DNA from: Bacteroidales bacterium
GTDB lineage: Bacteria; Bacteroidota; Bacteroidia; Bacteroidales; P3
Assembly: GCA_017542345.1 (NCBI GenBank)
Contig: JAFXXI010000002.1
Coordinates: 1-57,818, forward strand
Direction: 5' to 3'
Length of the DNA: 57,818 bases
The notes below the pieces were generated by a model that saw nothing but the letters and a program-made list of their open reading frames with translations, did no database searches and had not been told where the DNA came from. Both the position numbers and the translations under genes were made by a program. Shown in pieces: positions 5,979-15,565 of the stretch; the first letter of the stretch is position 1; the number at the start of each line of letters is the position of its first letter.

Positions 5979-8874
5979 CGAGCGTCAGCTTCTTCACTTT
6001 GCCGAACTTCGAGAGGGCGTCGAAGTCCATCTCGCTCTCCTTGCCGAGAATGAGGTAGGTCTTCTTCTGACCCTTGACGTGCTTCTGCTGGAAGTTGACA
6101 AGGTCGCCCATCGTCATCTTCTGGTAGGCCTGGAAGTTCTGCTTGCGCAGGGGTTCCTTCCAGCCCATCTGCTCGCAGTTGAGGTAGGCGTTGATGATGC
6201 CCATCTTGGTGGTGCGGGCGGTGCGGCTGCCGGCAAGCAGGGCGTCCTTGGCCAGCTTGAAGTTGGCTTCGGCCTGCGGCATGTCATCGAAGAGTTCCTC
6301 GTAGGCGTTGAGGGCGTCCATCAGCTTGTCGTTCTGCGTGATGACGTTGGCAGTGTTGAAGAAGTAGCCGTCCTTGTCGCTGCCGTAGGTGTAGCGGCTG
6401 CTGGCGCTGTAGGCGAGGGAGCGTTTCTCGCGCATCTCCTGGAAGACGATGGCGTTCATCGAGCCACCGAAGTATTCGTTGAAGAGGTTCATGCCCGGCA
6501 CCTGGGCGGTGTTGAAGTGCTCGCCGCGGAAGTACTCGGTGACGTAGGTGTTCTTGGCGTTGTAGTCCACGAAGAGGACGGTGTTCTCGTTGGTGGCCTG
6601 GGGCTGGTACACCTTGTTGGCGGGGATGTCCTTGGTGGGCTTCACGGTGTGGATGCGGTTGACGGCGGCGGTGGCCTCCTTGAGCGACAGCGGGCCGTAG
6701 TAGAGCACGCGGTGCTTGTACTGGAAGAGGCCGTGCAGGGCATCGGTCAGCTGCCTGGCGGTGTAGGCGCGCAGCTCGGCGTCGCTCTCGGTACCCTCTT
6801 TGACGTACTGCTCGCCGTAGATGCCATAGCTATTGAGGGCGCTGAAGGCGGCACGCTGGTTGGTCTTGCGGTCGTTGCGGTTCTTGATGGCGCGTTCTAC
6901 GAGCATCTTCAATGCCTCGTCGTCGGGCTGGCAGCTGGCCATCACTTCCTCCACCAGGGCCATAGCCTTCTCCATATTCTCGGCCAGACCGTTGATGCTG
7001 ACGGTGACGGTGCGTGCGCCGACGCTGATGCCCCACGAGCAGGCCAGCTTGTAGAACTCCTCCTGCAGCTGCTCGGCGGTGTGGTTCGGAGTGTTGAGGT
7101 AGTCCACATAATTGGATGCCAGGTCGATGGTCTTGTCGGCAGTGGAGCCGAACTCGAAGCGGTACTGCAGGTTGAAGGTGCCGTTCTCCACGTTCTTCAC
7201 ATAGAGCACCTCGCTACCATTGGCGGTTTTGCCCTTCTGAAGGTCTTTCTTGAAGTTGACGAAGACGGGCTGGATGGGTTTGGCTTTGGCGGCATCGGCT
7301 TTCACCTGGGTCAGGAAGGCGCTCTCGTTGTCGCGGCTCACGCTGATGGGGGTGATGGCGGGTTTGACGACCTTGGCCACGGGGTCGGGGGTGTCCTGGT
7401 GCTTGAAGACGATGACGTAGTTGTTGTCCTTGCAGATGCGGTTGGCGAAGTCGACGATGTCCTGTTTGGTAATCTTGTCAAGCTCGTTGATTTCGTTGCA
7501 CACCTGGTCCCAGGTCTGGTGCTGCACGAAGGCGTAGGCCATCTGACGTGCGCGGCTGTCGTTGCCCTCGGCATCCTCCATGATTTCGAGCTTCAACTGG
7601 TTGATGCTGGCCTCGATAAGGCTCTCGTCGAATTGACCCGCTTTCACGAGTTCAATCTGTTCGAGCAGCAGGTTGCGCAGCTCGCCGAGACTCTGTCCCT
7701 GGGTGGGACGGCCGGCAAGCACGAAGGCGGCATAGTCGTTGAGGGTGTAGGGGTAGGCATAGGCGCCGAGGCAGAGCTGCTTCTGGTTGAGGTTGAGGTC
7801 GATGAGGCCGCAGCTGCCGTTGTAGAGCACAATCTTCATAGCCCTGGCCAGCAGGGCGTCGCGGCTACCGTTGCCCTCTTCGATGCGGAAGGCGATGGTG
7901 AGGCTGGCGGGGTCCTGGCCGTTCACCAAGCGGATGATGGGGCTGGTGATGGGTGCTTCCTTCACCTTGTGGAATGTGGGTACGGGACCGGGTACCCAGC
8001 TGCCAAAGTACTTGTCAATAATCTTGATGGCCTCGTCGGGGTTGAAGTCGCCGGCCATCGCGATGCACATGTTGTTGGGCACATAGTAGGTGTGATGGAA
8101 GCGGTAGATGTTGGTCATCGAGGGGTTCTTCAGATGCTCGATGGTGCCGAGGGTGGTTTGGGTGCCGTAGGGGTGGTGCGGGAAAAGGCCGCGGAAAAGT
8201 TCCTCGTTCACGCGACGGCTGTCCTGCGCCAAACTGATGTTCTTTTCTTCGTATACGGCTTCCAACTCTGTGTGGAAGAGACGCAGCACCAAGTTGGGGA
8301 AGCGGTCGCCCTCCACCTTGGCCCAGGTCTCCAGCATGTTGGCGGGGATGTTCTCCACGTACATCGTGTAGTCGTTGGAGGTGAAGGCGTTGGTGCCCTC
8401 GCTGCCGATAGCGGTCATCGACTTGCCATACTCGTTGGCGATGGCGATGGTCGACGCCACATAGCTGATGGAGTCGATCTGGTAGTAGATCTCGGCGCGA
8501 CGTTTGTCGTCGGTGGTCTTGCGGTAGACCTCATAGAGGGCCTCAATCTTGTCGAGCTCCACCTTTTCGCGGGTCCAGTCGCTGGTACCCAGCTTCTGGC
8601 TGCCTTTGAACATCATGTGCTCCAGGTAGTGGGCCAGACCGGTGGTCTCGCTGGGGTCGTTTTTTGAACCGGCACGCACGGCTATGTAGGTCTGGATGCG
8701 CGGAGCGTCCTTGTAGACGCTCATGAACACCTTCAGACCGTTCTTCAGCGTGTACTCACGTACACCCAACGGATCGTTGTCATAGGTCTTGTACTCATAC
8801 TTTTGCGCGCTGGCACCCATGCTGAAGAGCAGCAAGACTGCGGCTACGCAGGTCATCAGAAATCTCTTTTTCAT
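5959..8874 (-). CDS. M16 family zinc metallopeptidase, two-lobe form
   Basis: A 971-residue exported peptidase with a signal peptide at residues 1-23 (cut after ASA). The first half carries the inverted zinc motif HYLEH (82-86) and the downstream glutamate ligand region near residues 203-210 (HTELEAVYEE). The second half, from about 520, has the same fold but no HxxEH and should be the structural partner lobe, as in pitrilysin-like proteins. It probably acts in the periplasm or at the outer membrane and cleaves peptides enclosed between the lobes. It is the middle gene of a minus-strand trio: the adhesin-like gene ends 27 bases upstream and the fusion gene overlaps its 3' end. Confidence 0.88.
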   Translation of the reverse strand: MKKRFLMTCVAAVLLLFSMGASAQKYEYKTYDNDPLGVREYTLKNGLKVFMSVYKDAPRIQTYIAVRAGSKNDPSETTGLAHYLEHMMFKGSQKLGTSDWTREKVELDKIEALYEVYRKTTDDKRRAEIYYQIDSISYVASTIAIANEYGKSMTAIGSEGTNAFTSNDYTMYVENIPANMLETWAKVEGDRFPNLVLRLFHTELEAVYEEKNISLAQDSRRVNEELFRGLFPHHPYGTQTTLGTIEHLKNPSMTNIYRFHHTYYVPNNMCIAMAGDFNPDEAIKIIDKYFGSWVPGPVPTFHKVKEAPITSPIIRLVNGQDPASLTIAFRIEEGNGSRDALLARAMKIVLYNGSCGLIDLNLNQKQLCLGAYAYPYTLNDYAAFVLAGRPTQGQSLGELRNLLLEQIELVKAGQFDESLIEASINQLKLEIMEDAEGNDSRARQMAYAFVQHQTWDQVCNEINELDKITKQDIVDFANRICKDNNYVIVFKHQDTPDPVAKVVKPAITPISVSRDNESAFLTQVKADAAKAKPIQPVFVNFKKDLQKGKTANGSEVLYVKNVENGTFNLQYRFEFGSTADKTIDLASNYVDYLNTPNHTAEQLQEEFYKLACSWGISVGARTVTVSINGLAENMEKAMALVEEVMASCQPDDEALKMLVERAIKNRNDRKTNQRAAFSALNSYGIYGEQYVKEGTESDAELRAYTARQLTDALHGLFQYKHRVLYYGPLSLKEATAAVNRIHTVKPTKDIPANKVYQPQATNENTVLFVDYNAKNTYVTEYFRGEHFNTAQVPGMNLFNEYFGGSMNAIVFQEMREKRSLAYSASSRYTYGSDKDGYFFNTANVITQNDKLMDALNAYEELFDDMPQAEANFKLAKDALLAGSRTARTTKMGIINAYLNCEQMGWKEPLRKQNFQAYQKMTMGDLVNFQQKHVKGQKKTYLILGKESEMDFDALSKFGKVKKLTLDEIFGY

Positions 8875-8901
8875 TTCTTGTTTGTTATTTGTTTGTATTT
8901 G

Positions 8902-11900
8902 TTATCGCTTAATCAGTTTGCCTACTGCCGAGTGCTGCGGACTCACGAGCCGCAGGAAGTAGTGCCCGCGCGTGAGCGCGCTGATGTCTATCTGTGTCAC
9001 CTCGGCGTTGATGTCCACACTCATCAGCCGACGTCCGTTGATGTCTATGATGTCCAGTGTGGCGGGGTAGTCGTTGGACACCACGGTCACACTCGTCGTC
9101 GCCGGGTTGGGGTAGAGGGTGATGCCCCTGACGGTTCGGCCCGCTTCAGTGATGCCCACTTCGCCTGTGGTGGTGAAGGTGACTGGCCGGCTCCACACAC
9201 TGCTGCTGGTTGCATCGCACACCGAGGCGATATAGGCTTGGTATGTCGTGCCGGGCTCAAGTCCGTGGATGGTATAGGGATTCTCGATAATGGTGTAGGC
9301 GCCTATGGCCTCGCCACGGCTGAAGCCCTCGTAGCCGTATTCCAGACGCCACCGTTCGCTCCCGTTCCGCTCGTCCCATTGCAGGATGACCGTGTTGTCG
9401 TCCACCACCTGGAAGGTCAAGTTCTCAATCGGCTGGCAGGTATTGGTGGTGAAACTTATCGTGTCTGACCATTCACTGGGCACATTTCTGTGGCTTCCAC
9501 GGAACTCTCGCACGGCGGCATAATAGGTCACGCCGCTCGTCAGCTGGTCGAAGGTCACCTCCCGTGTCGTCGTGGTCACCGTCTCGTCGATGAGTGTGTT
9601 GAACAGGTGCACTTCCCAGAGTCCGGTATCGATGTCCGAACTGGAAGACCAGTGCAGCGTGGCGCTGGTGCGGCTGGTCTCCACGATGTCGAGCGCTATC
9701 GTGAACAGCGAGCTGATGGAGTCGGTGGTGATGCGCCGTAGCGACCACATTGACACGCTTCCGTTGTCGCAGTGGCTGCGCAAGCCCACGGTGTAGAGTG
9801 TGCCGGGCTGTATATTGTCGTCGAACCTGAAGTGTCCGCTGCTGTCCAGTGTGCCGCTGACGCCGCGGTTCCACCAGCCCCGCATGATATGCACTTCGTA
9901 GACCCTGTTGGCAGGATAATACACATCGATGCTCATATCGTCGGCCGTCACGCTGTCTATCATCGGCGGGTTGCAGAAGTCGGTCTCGTCAGGGCAGAAG
10001 TCCACCCGCATCAGGTTGCGCAGGTTCGAGGGGATATGGATAACGTTTTCCAGTGTATCCAGTCCAGTCACGATGCTCACACCGTCCCACAGTCGGTTGC
10101 AATCAAATGCAGGTGTAGGATATGTCGAGATTCCTGAACTGGTGACCGTGACCAGCAGGTTGTCGTGACCGTTGTAGTGGAACGGCTCCTGCAGGTTGAA
10201 GGTGTTCCACCCCACAGTTGCAAGCAGTGGTCCGTTGTAGTACATTGTCATTGTGTCATACGGTATGACTTCGCTCAAGCTATCGGCTGTGGTGTGTGCT
10301 AAATAGATTTGGCAATTCCGGTGGATAGCTCCTTGACGTCTTGATTTGAACAGCAATGCAGTGATATTGCCTGCCGCATTGTCGAAGTCTTCAGAGGTGA
10401 ATATCTGCTGCGTGGTCGAGGGGTATGCTGCCAAGGCTGCGGGCAGCAGCGTCGACCCCATCACTGTGTTCGTCGAATCGTAGTTCGACAGGTTCAGCCG
10501 GTCTGAGATTTCGCAGGTGGTCATAAAGGACAATGTGTCGGTGCGTGCCACAACCGTATCTGCTTCGTCGCAAAGCAGGTCAACATAGACGCGGTACTGC
10601 GTGAATGAGTTGAGCCCGTACATCGAGTATTCCGTCCCGCGGCAGACAAAGGTATCCAGCTCCTCCCCTGCCGAGTCGAGCAGGTGCACCACATAACTGG
10701 CGCTTTCTGCATTTCCCAATCCGATGCTCCACGAGAAATCCGCGCGTGCATCCCACACCCCCTCTATCGCAAACCACGAAATCTCCGTCGGACAGGGCGG
10801 GGTGATGCCCACCGTCACATCGTCGATGAACACTGCCTGCACGCCTCCTGTGTTGTAGTATACCCTCAACGCTATATAGCGGCCGGTGCCGTGATATTCG
10901 TTCAACCGAGTCGTGAAAGGAGTGAGCCCGCTATTTGATACTGAAAGCGTGTGACGCTGCAAGGCGACGAATGTGCTTGTGTCATTGGGGTCGTCCATCA
11001 CACCCACTTCAATAAAACTACTGAGCGAAGCGAAGCCGTAGAAGCTTATGAACAGGTCGTTCACATAGTCCATCTCGGGCAACACAGCTATCTGTGGCGC
11101 TCCGCGACGGCCGACGACGAACTCCAGGCTATTGCCGCTGACGCCGGTGTGCATATTGCTATCGGGACTGGGGTATCCCTCACCCATGGCGTTGTTGTAA
11201 TTGTGCAATGTCCAGCAGGGGCTTATCGGCTGGTTGATGCCGGGCGTGTAGTCGTCGAAGTTCTCCATGTAGGGGAGGTCGGCATGCGTCAGTGTAACAC
11301 ACTCGGTATTGAACAGCGTCCACACCGAGTCGGTTAGGCTGCCATCGTAGCAAATGCTTCGTACCCAGGCGCGGTAGCGTGTCGAGTGGCGCAGCCCGGT
11401 CAGGGTCGCTTCATAGCCGTAGATGTCTACTGAATCAATCGGGCCGCCGAATATGGGCGTGTAATAGATGCGGTAGTTGCTGTTCTCCGTATGGTCATAG
11501 ACGTGCAGCACCGCCGTCGAAGTGTCGGCTGTCACCAGTACCAAGCTGTCGGCGTGGCGGCAGGATCCGACATGCCGCACCTGAACGTCGTCAATATAGG
11601 CATAGTGCTGCATGTACTGATAGTTCGATGTGAGCGGACCGGGTGCCCAACGGAAGGCTACGCGCACCGAGTCGGTGGTCCACAACTGGCTGGTGTAGAA
11701 TTCATGGAAGACGGAATTCATGCCATTGCTTGCCGTGGCGGTGTAATAGGGGATGAATATTGAGTCGGTCAGTGTCATCACGCCCGCTTCGAATTCTCCG
11801 TCCGTTTGTGCCACCCAGAAGGAGACATGCAGCTCGTTGGCGTTGGCGTTGTGCATGCGCGGCATCAATGCTGTAATGGTGTCGTAGCGTTTTGCCATCA

Positions 11901-13605
11901 ACTGTAGAGACTTCGCTCCGTGGCCATAGCCATCCAATACCATTGGCTCCTGGTGGCTGGTGGTGTCTTGGTGGCGATATTCCCAGCAGGGAGGTGCCGC
12001 GCGGTCTTCATAGCTCTCAAAGGTCTCCATGTAGGGCACCTGCGCCTCGCCGCAGGTGGTGCGTATCATGGGGAACGCCACCCACACCGAGTCCTCGTCG
12101 CACAGCGACCGCACCCAGAACCAGTAGTTGGTGTTGTTGTGCAGGTTCACAAAACTCATGGTCGTGTCCATGGTGAAGACCCCGTTGCTGTCGGCGTCGG
12201 GGGGAATTGTATCGACGGTGTTGTAGCGCACCTCGTAGCCTGTCGCCTCACGGCTGTGGTCCACCCAGTGCAGCTCCGCGCCCGTGGCCGTCACATCGGT
12301 AATGGTGGGTAGTATGGGAGGATGGCATCCGCCCGCCGCCTCGATGCGCACATTGTCAACCCAGGCAGATCCATATTGGCCTCTCCAGCGGAACGCTACC
12401 CTCACCTGCACCGTGTCGGGCAGCGTCAGCCCGTCGGTGTAATAATCATAATCCCCTATCGGGTTTGCCTCGTCGCCCGTTATGGTCAGTATCGGGATGA
12501 AGCTCATCGTGTCTGTGATGTCGGTAATCACGCCCGCATCCAACACGCCGTACATGTTGCTGTATTTTTGGAAACTGATGTGCAGGTCGTCGGGCGCCAG
12601 GTTGACAGGTGCGGTGCACACTATCACGCCTTCGCCGTTGTAGTTGACAAACTCTAATTTATATTGCCACACGGCAGGATACCAACCCTGGGCGGTCTGA
12701 AAAGCGCCCGACACTATCTCCCAGCAGAGGGGTAAAGTGAAATCGCTGTAAGTATTGAAACCTTCATAAAAGGGCGTGTCAATGGCAGAGCAAGCAGTGC
12801 GGAAATTGAGCCATGCCTTTGCTGTTGTGTCGCCCATGGGACAGATGGCCTGTAGCGATATGTTATATATGGCATTGGCTTGCAGGCTGTCAAGCAGCAG
12901 AGTGGTGTCTGTGGTGGAGTATTCCAGACTGTCGAGGGTCAGCAGAAAGCCGTTCTCGCCCCCATCGTGGCTCCATGTCAGCAGCGCCCAGTTGCTGTCG
13001 GCTTGTGCCAGCCTGAAGTTGTAGGGCATGGGGCATCCACCTCCGCGCTCGATGGTCAGGTCGTCGATGAAATATGAGTTAATCCAATCACCACCCGTTC
13101 GGAAGGCAAGCCGCATCGTATCACTCAAACTAAAGGTATCGGTCTGGAATTCATAGTACCTCCATAGTCCATTGGCAGCGCCCGAATCCGTCAGCAGCGG
13201 ATGAAAGGAGGTGAGGTCGGAGGTGTCGGACATCAACCCTATTTGGAAGATGCTCGAAGGAGCGACATTGTATATGCATAGCCAGAAGGAGATGTGCATG
13301 CGGTTGGCCGGCAGCGGCACCACCGGCGTCACCGCCATGATATACTCATTGTCAAACGAAGTGAGGTTGAGGAATTTGCTGCCTGAATGAGCCTCATAGA
13401 AGTATGCCTCCACCGCCGGATAGACGTCCTCGTAACTGGTGTCGGTCAGCGGCCGCAGCCAGCAGTCGGGCATCAGCCCGGCAGCGGTCGAATCGAAATC
13501 ACAGAAATAGGGTAGCGTCAGCGTGTCGCAACTGCCTTGGGCCCTCAAGGTCCATGCCGGCAGCAACAGCATCGCAGCCATCAACCAGAGTGTTTTTTTC
13601 TTCAT
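8902..13605 (-). CDS. Giant T9SS cargo protein with cleaved-adhesin and FN3 modules
   Basis: A 1567-residue secreted protein. The signal peptide covers residues 1-23 (ending LRAQG). At least four jelly-roll modules of the cleaved-adhesin/MAM type begin with related openings (PYFCDFDS, PFYEGFNTY, PYMETFESY, PYMENFDDY), each followed by PxCW and interleaved with FN3-like domains ending in cysteine pairs. The last 80 or so residues are a type A T9SS sorting domain (LYPNPATTSVTV; IDINGRRL; GHYFLRLVS; GKLIKR), so the protein should cross the outer membrane and be anchored to the surface. The start at 13605 is set by the signal peptide. The frame stays open to 13974 but that extension crosses the promoter. 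Ligand unknown. Confidence 0.85.
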   Translation of the reverse strand: MKKKTLWLMAAMLLLPAWTLRAQGSCDTLTLPYFCDFDSTAAGLMPDCWLRPLTDTSYEDVYPAVEAYFYEAHSGSKFLNLTSFDNEYIMAVTPVVPLPANRMHISFWLCIYNVAPSSIFQIGLMSDTSDLTSFHPLLTDSGAANGLWRYYEFQTDTFSLSDTMRLAFRTGGDWINSYFIDDLTIERGGGCPMPYNFRLAQADSNWALLTWSHDGGENGFLLTLDSLEYSTTDTTLLLDSLQANAIYNISLQAICPMGDTTAKAWLNFRTACSAIDTPFYEGFNTYSDFTLPLCWEIVSGAFQTAQGWYPAVWQYKLEFVNYNGEGVIVCTAPVNLAPDDLHISFQKYSNMYGVLDAGVITDITDTMSFIPILTITGDEANPIGDYDYYTDGLTLPDTVQVRVAFRWRGQYGSAWVDNVRIEAAGGCHPPILPTITDVTATGAELHWVDHSREATGYEVRYNTVDTIPPDADSNGVFTMDTTMSFVNLHNNTNYWFWVRSLCDEDSVWVAFPMIRTTCGEAQVPYMETFESYEDRAAPPCWEYRHQDTTSHQEPMVLDGYGHGAKSLQLMAKRYDTITALMPRMHNANANELHVSFWVAQTDGEFEAGVMTLTDSIFIPYYTATASNGMNSVFHEFYTSQLWTTDSVRVAFRWAPGPLTSNYQYMQHYAYIDDVQVRHVGSCRHADSLVLVTADTSTAVLHVYDHTENSNYRIYYTPIFGGPIDSVDIYGYEATLTGLRHSTRYRAWVRSICYDGSLTDSVWTLFNTECVTLTHADLPYMENFDDYTPGINQPISPCWTLHNYNNAMGEGYPSPDSNMHTGVSGNSLEFVVGRRGAPQIAVLPEMDYVNDLFISFYGFASLSSFIEVGVMDDPNDTSTFVALQRHTLSVSNSGLTPFTTRLNEYHGTGRYIALRVYYNTGGVQAVFIDDVTVGITPPCPTEISWFAIEGVWDARADFSWSIGLGNAESASYVVHLLDSAGEELDTFVCRGTEYSMYGLNSFTQYRVYVDLLCDEADTVVARTDTLSFMTTCEISDRLNLSNYDSTNTVMGSTLLPAALAAYPSTTQQIFTSEDFDNAAGNITALLFKSRRQGAIHRNCQIYLAHTTADSLSEVIPYDTMTMYYNGPLLATVGWNTFNLQEPFHYNGHDNLLVTVTSSGISTYPTPAFDCNRLWDGVSIVTGLDTLENVIHIPSNLRNLMRVDFCPDETDFCNPPMIDSVTADDMSIDVYYPANRVYEVHIMRGWWNRGVSGTLDSSGHFRFDDNIQPGTLYTVGLRSHCDNGSVSMWSLRRITTDSISSLFTIALDIVETSRTSATLHWSSSSDIDTGLWEVHLFNTLIDETVTTTTREVTFDQLTSGVTYYAAVREFRGSHRNVPSEWSDTISFTTNTCQPIENLTFQVVDDNTVILQWDERNGSERWRLEYGYEGFSRGEAIGAYTIIENPYTIHGLEPGTTYQAYIASVCDATSSSVWSRPVTFTTTGEVGITEAGRTVRGITLYPNPATTSVTVVSNDYPATLDIIDINGRRLMSVDINAEVTQIDISALTRGHYFLRLVSPQHSAVGKLIKR

Positions 13606-13703
13606 TGTAGGTCTCCTTTCCTCCATTCGGCATCCCTTGCGGGGTGACGGGGTTGTCTTGTTTTCTTGTATTGTGTTGTCCGCCAAGCGCGTATGCGCAT
13701 CCT

Positions 13704-13721
13704 GCGTGCGTTTGCGCACGC
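13704..13721 (-). promoter_or_regulatory. Leader hairpin of the T9SS cargo gene
   Basis: GCGTGCG (13704-13710) and CGCACGC (13715-13721) form a perfect 7-bp stem with a TTTG loop. It lies just downstream of the -7 box and about 100 bases before the start codon, at the very 5' end of the predicted mRNA. A smaller GCGC/GCGC stem follows at 13687-13698. Possible roles are mRNA protection or control; neither is shown. Confidence 0.4.
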
Positions 13722-13734
13722 CCGTTTGACATTG

Positions 13735-13765
13735 CAAATATATAAAAAATTTCTTAACCGCCAAA
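13735..13765 (-). promoter_or_regulatory. Promoter of the T9SS cargo / M16 / fusion operon
   Basis: On the minus strand TTTG (13762-13765), a 19-base spacer and TATATTTG (13735-13742) give a full Bacteroidota promoter. The predicted leader is about 120 bases. Repeat copy R2 begins 28 bases upstream of the -33 element. Confidence 0.75.
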
Positions 13766-13792
13766 AATAATTTCAAACCATGCTTCCGGTCC

Positions 13793-13880
13793 GGTTCCCC
13801 TCCGGTCCCGGTCCGGTCCCCCTCCGCTCCCGCTCCTATCATTTTGGGTCGAATTGCAGAGGGGATGCAGAGGGGGAGGA
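13793..13880 (+). repeat. 11-bp tandem repeat element, copy R2
   Basis: Four 11-bp units: GGTTCCCCTCC (13793-13803), GGTCCCGGTCC (13804-13814), GGTCCCCCTCC (13815-13825) and GCTCCCGCTCC (13826-13836). The conserved tail TATCATTTTGGGTCGAATTG follows, then a purine-rich arm (13858-13880) that only partly complements the units. CTTCCGGTCC just before the first unit is shared with R1. Confidence 0.85.
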
Positions 13881-14083
13881 GATGGGGTCTAGGCAGATGG
13901 GTAAGCGGCTGTCTATTATTATCTTGCATCGGCTCGGGCAACTTATCAACGCGATGGTTTGATAACTTTTTCATTTTCTCGTCGGGCGGTCAGGAAAATA
14001 GTGGTAATTTTACCGTTGGAAAAACGCCCCCGAAGGTGCGTATAAATGTCATATTGTCAATAAAATAAACAGCATATAGAACT

Positions 14084-14995
14084 ATGAAAAACTGTGTCAA
14101 AGACCTCACCGAGGGCATGCAGCGGCTATGCGACATCGCCAACCGCATCGTGGCCGCCGACGGCAAGGTGGGACTCATCGAGCGCGACCTGCTGATGGAC
14201 GACCTGCGGCGCCTCTACGACGTGGCTCTGCAGCTCTGTCCCGACGCCGTCACCGTACAAAGCCCTGCCAGTGTGGCGAAAGAGCCGGAGACCCCTGCCG
14301 AGGAGCCGATGCCCGACGAGGAAATCCTCTCGTCGACCATGATGGCCACCATGGCCGCCATGGCCGCGGCACCCGCCGAGCCGGAGCCTGAACCCGAACC
14401 TGAGCCGGAACCTGTGGTTGAGCCAGAGCCCGAACCTGAACCAGAGCCTGAGACTCTGCCCGAACCGGAGCCGGAACCCGAAGAGAATACGATGGCGGCA
14501 TTCGAGACCGAGAGCGGCCTGCTGTTCGACGAGGTAGTGGTGGAGCCCGAGCCGGAACCCGAGCCCGTGGCCGTTCCCGAGCCGGAAATGGTGTTTGAAC
14601 CTGAACCCGAACCGGAGCCTGAACCCGTGCCGGAGAAGCCGCAGACCTCGCTGCTCGACTACCTGAAGCACCCCGTGGTCGACCATCCCACTGTGACCAC
14701 CCTCGGCGACCGCCTGGGCAGCGACGCGGCGCAGCATGCGGCAGGCGTGGACCATCTGGTGAAGAAAGTCGACGACCTGCGCACCGTCATCAACATCAAC
14801 GACAAATTCAGCTTCATGTCCGAGCTGTTCAAGAACAACATGAGAGCCTACAACGACTTCATCATGTACCTCAACGGGCTGACATCGCGCGACGAGGCAG
14901 AGGCCTATGTGCGTGAGACGGCGGCGCAGTACAGCTGGGACAGCAACTCGCCGACGGTGCAAACGTTCTACAAGATATTCGACAAGAAGTTCTGA
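14084..14995 (+). CDS. Pro-Glu repeat protein with conserved C-terminal domain
   Basis: A 303-residue protein with no signal peptide or membrane segment, so probably cytoplasmic. Residues 1-65 form a helical N domain. Residues 66-190 are very rich in PE/PEPEP repeats, interrupted by two short non-repetitive islands (an alanine/methionine-rich stretch and [13 protein letters not shown]). Residues 215-303 form a compact helical domain containing [12 protein letters not shown] and [20 protein letters not shown], a type of C terminus I associate with hypothetical proteins of Bacteroidota. The PE tract may be a stiff spacer between two folded ends. It is first in the gmk-mreCD-porZ-recO operon and ends 6 bases before gmk. 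Function unknown; a link to cell shape or envelope is suggested only by position. Confidence 0.7.
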   Translation: MKNCVKDLTEGMQRLCDIANRIVAADGKVGLIERDLLMDDLRRLYDVALQLCPDAVTVQSPASVAKEPETPAEEPMPDEEILSSTMMATMAAMAAAPAEPEPEPEPEPEPVVEPEPEPEPEPETLPEPEPEPEENTMAAFETESGLLFDEVVVEPEPEPEPVAVPEPEMVFEPEPEPEPEPVPEKPQTSLLDYLKHPVVDHPTVTTLGDRLGSDAAQHAAGVDHLVKKVDDLRTVININDKFSFMSELFKNNMRAYNDFIMYLNGLTSRDEAEAYVRETAAQYSWDSNSPTVQTFYKIFDKKF

Positions 14996-15001
14996 ATCGG
15001 C

Positions 15002-15565
15002 ATGGGCAAGGCAATCCTCTTCTCGGCGCCGTCGGGCTGCGGCAAGACGACAATCATCAACGAGCTGATGCAGTGGTTCGGCAATTTCGGCTTCAGCATC
15101 AGCGCCACTTCGCGTGCGCCGCGCGGAAGCGAGTGCGACGGCAAGGACTACTACTTCCTGAGCCATGACGAGTTCATGCGGCGTGTCGAGGCGGGCGACT
15201 TCCTGGAATGGGAGGAGGTTTACCAAGGTACCTGCTATGGCACTCTCAAGTCGGAAATCAGCCGCATCTGGGACGAGGGACGCGTCATCGTGTTCGACGT
15301 CGACGTCAACGGTGGCCGCAACATCAAGCGCTACCTCGGCGCCGACGCGCTGTCGATATTCGTTATGCCGCCGAGCCTGGAAGTGCTTGAGCAGCGCCTA
15401 CGCAGCCGCGGTACAGACAGCGAGGAAGCCATCGTCAAGCGGCTGGCGCGCAGTGCCGAGGAGCTGAAACAGGCACCGCAGTTTGACGTGACCATCGTCA
15501 ACGACGACCTGCAGCGCGCTGTGGCTGAGACACGTGGAGTGATAGAAAAGTTCCTGCATGGATAA
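15002..15565 (+). CDS. gmk: Guanylate kinase
   Basis: Phosphorylates GMP to GDP with ATP in the cytoplasm, an essential step of guanine nucleotide supply. The 187-residue length is typical. The P-loop SAPSGCGKTT lies at residues 8-17. The GMP-binding region follows (SATSRAPRGSECDGKDYYFL; EWEEVYQGTCYGT), then the lid arginines (RLRSRGTDSEEAIVKRLARS). The start at 15002 gives the expected short lead MGKAILF before the P-loop. The stop overlaps the mreC start by 8 bases, so translation of the two is probably coupled. Confidence 0.95.
   Translation: MGKAILFSAPSGCGKTTIINELMQWFGNFGFSISATSRAPRGSECDGKDYYFLSHDEFMRRVEAGDFLEWEEVYQGTCYGTLKSEISRIWDEGRVIVFDVDVNGGRNIKRYLGADALSIFVMPPSLEVLEQRLRSRGTDSEEAIVKRLARSAEELKQAPQFDVTIVNDDLQRAVAETRGVIEKFLHG

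Larger units (their letters stand above)
13606..14083. other. Divergent intergenic region, no gene
   Basis: The region holds the promoter and leader hairpin of the minus-strand operon, repeat copy R2 (13793-13880) and an inverted repeat TTATCAA (13943-13949) / TTGATAA (13959-13965) that could be an operator. I see no clear TAnnTTTG box for the plus-strand operon; TAATTTTA in the 14000-14015 area is the nearest. Confidence 0.6.

Noticed and set aside
5764-8667. 967-codon plus-strand frame opposite the M16 peptidase
   Set aside because: An antisense shadow produced by GC-rich codon bias; the minus strand has the signal peptide, HxxEH motif and operon context. The same applies to other long antisense frames such as 1076-2467 and 20822-22126.
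13606-13974. N-terminal extension of the giant T9SS cargo gene to 13974
   Set aside because: The extra 123 codons cross the promoter (13735-13765) and repeat R2 and precede a proper signal peptide at 13605.
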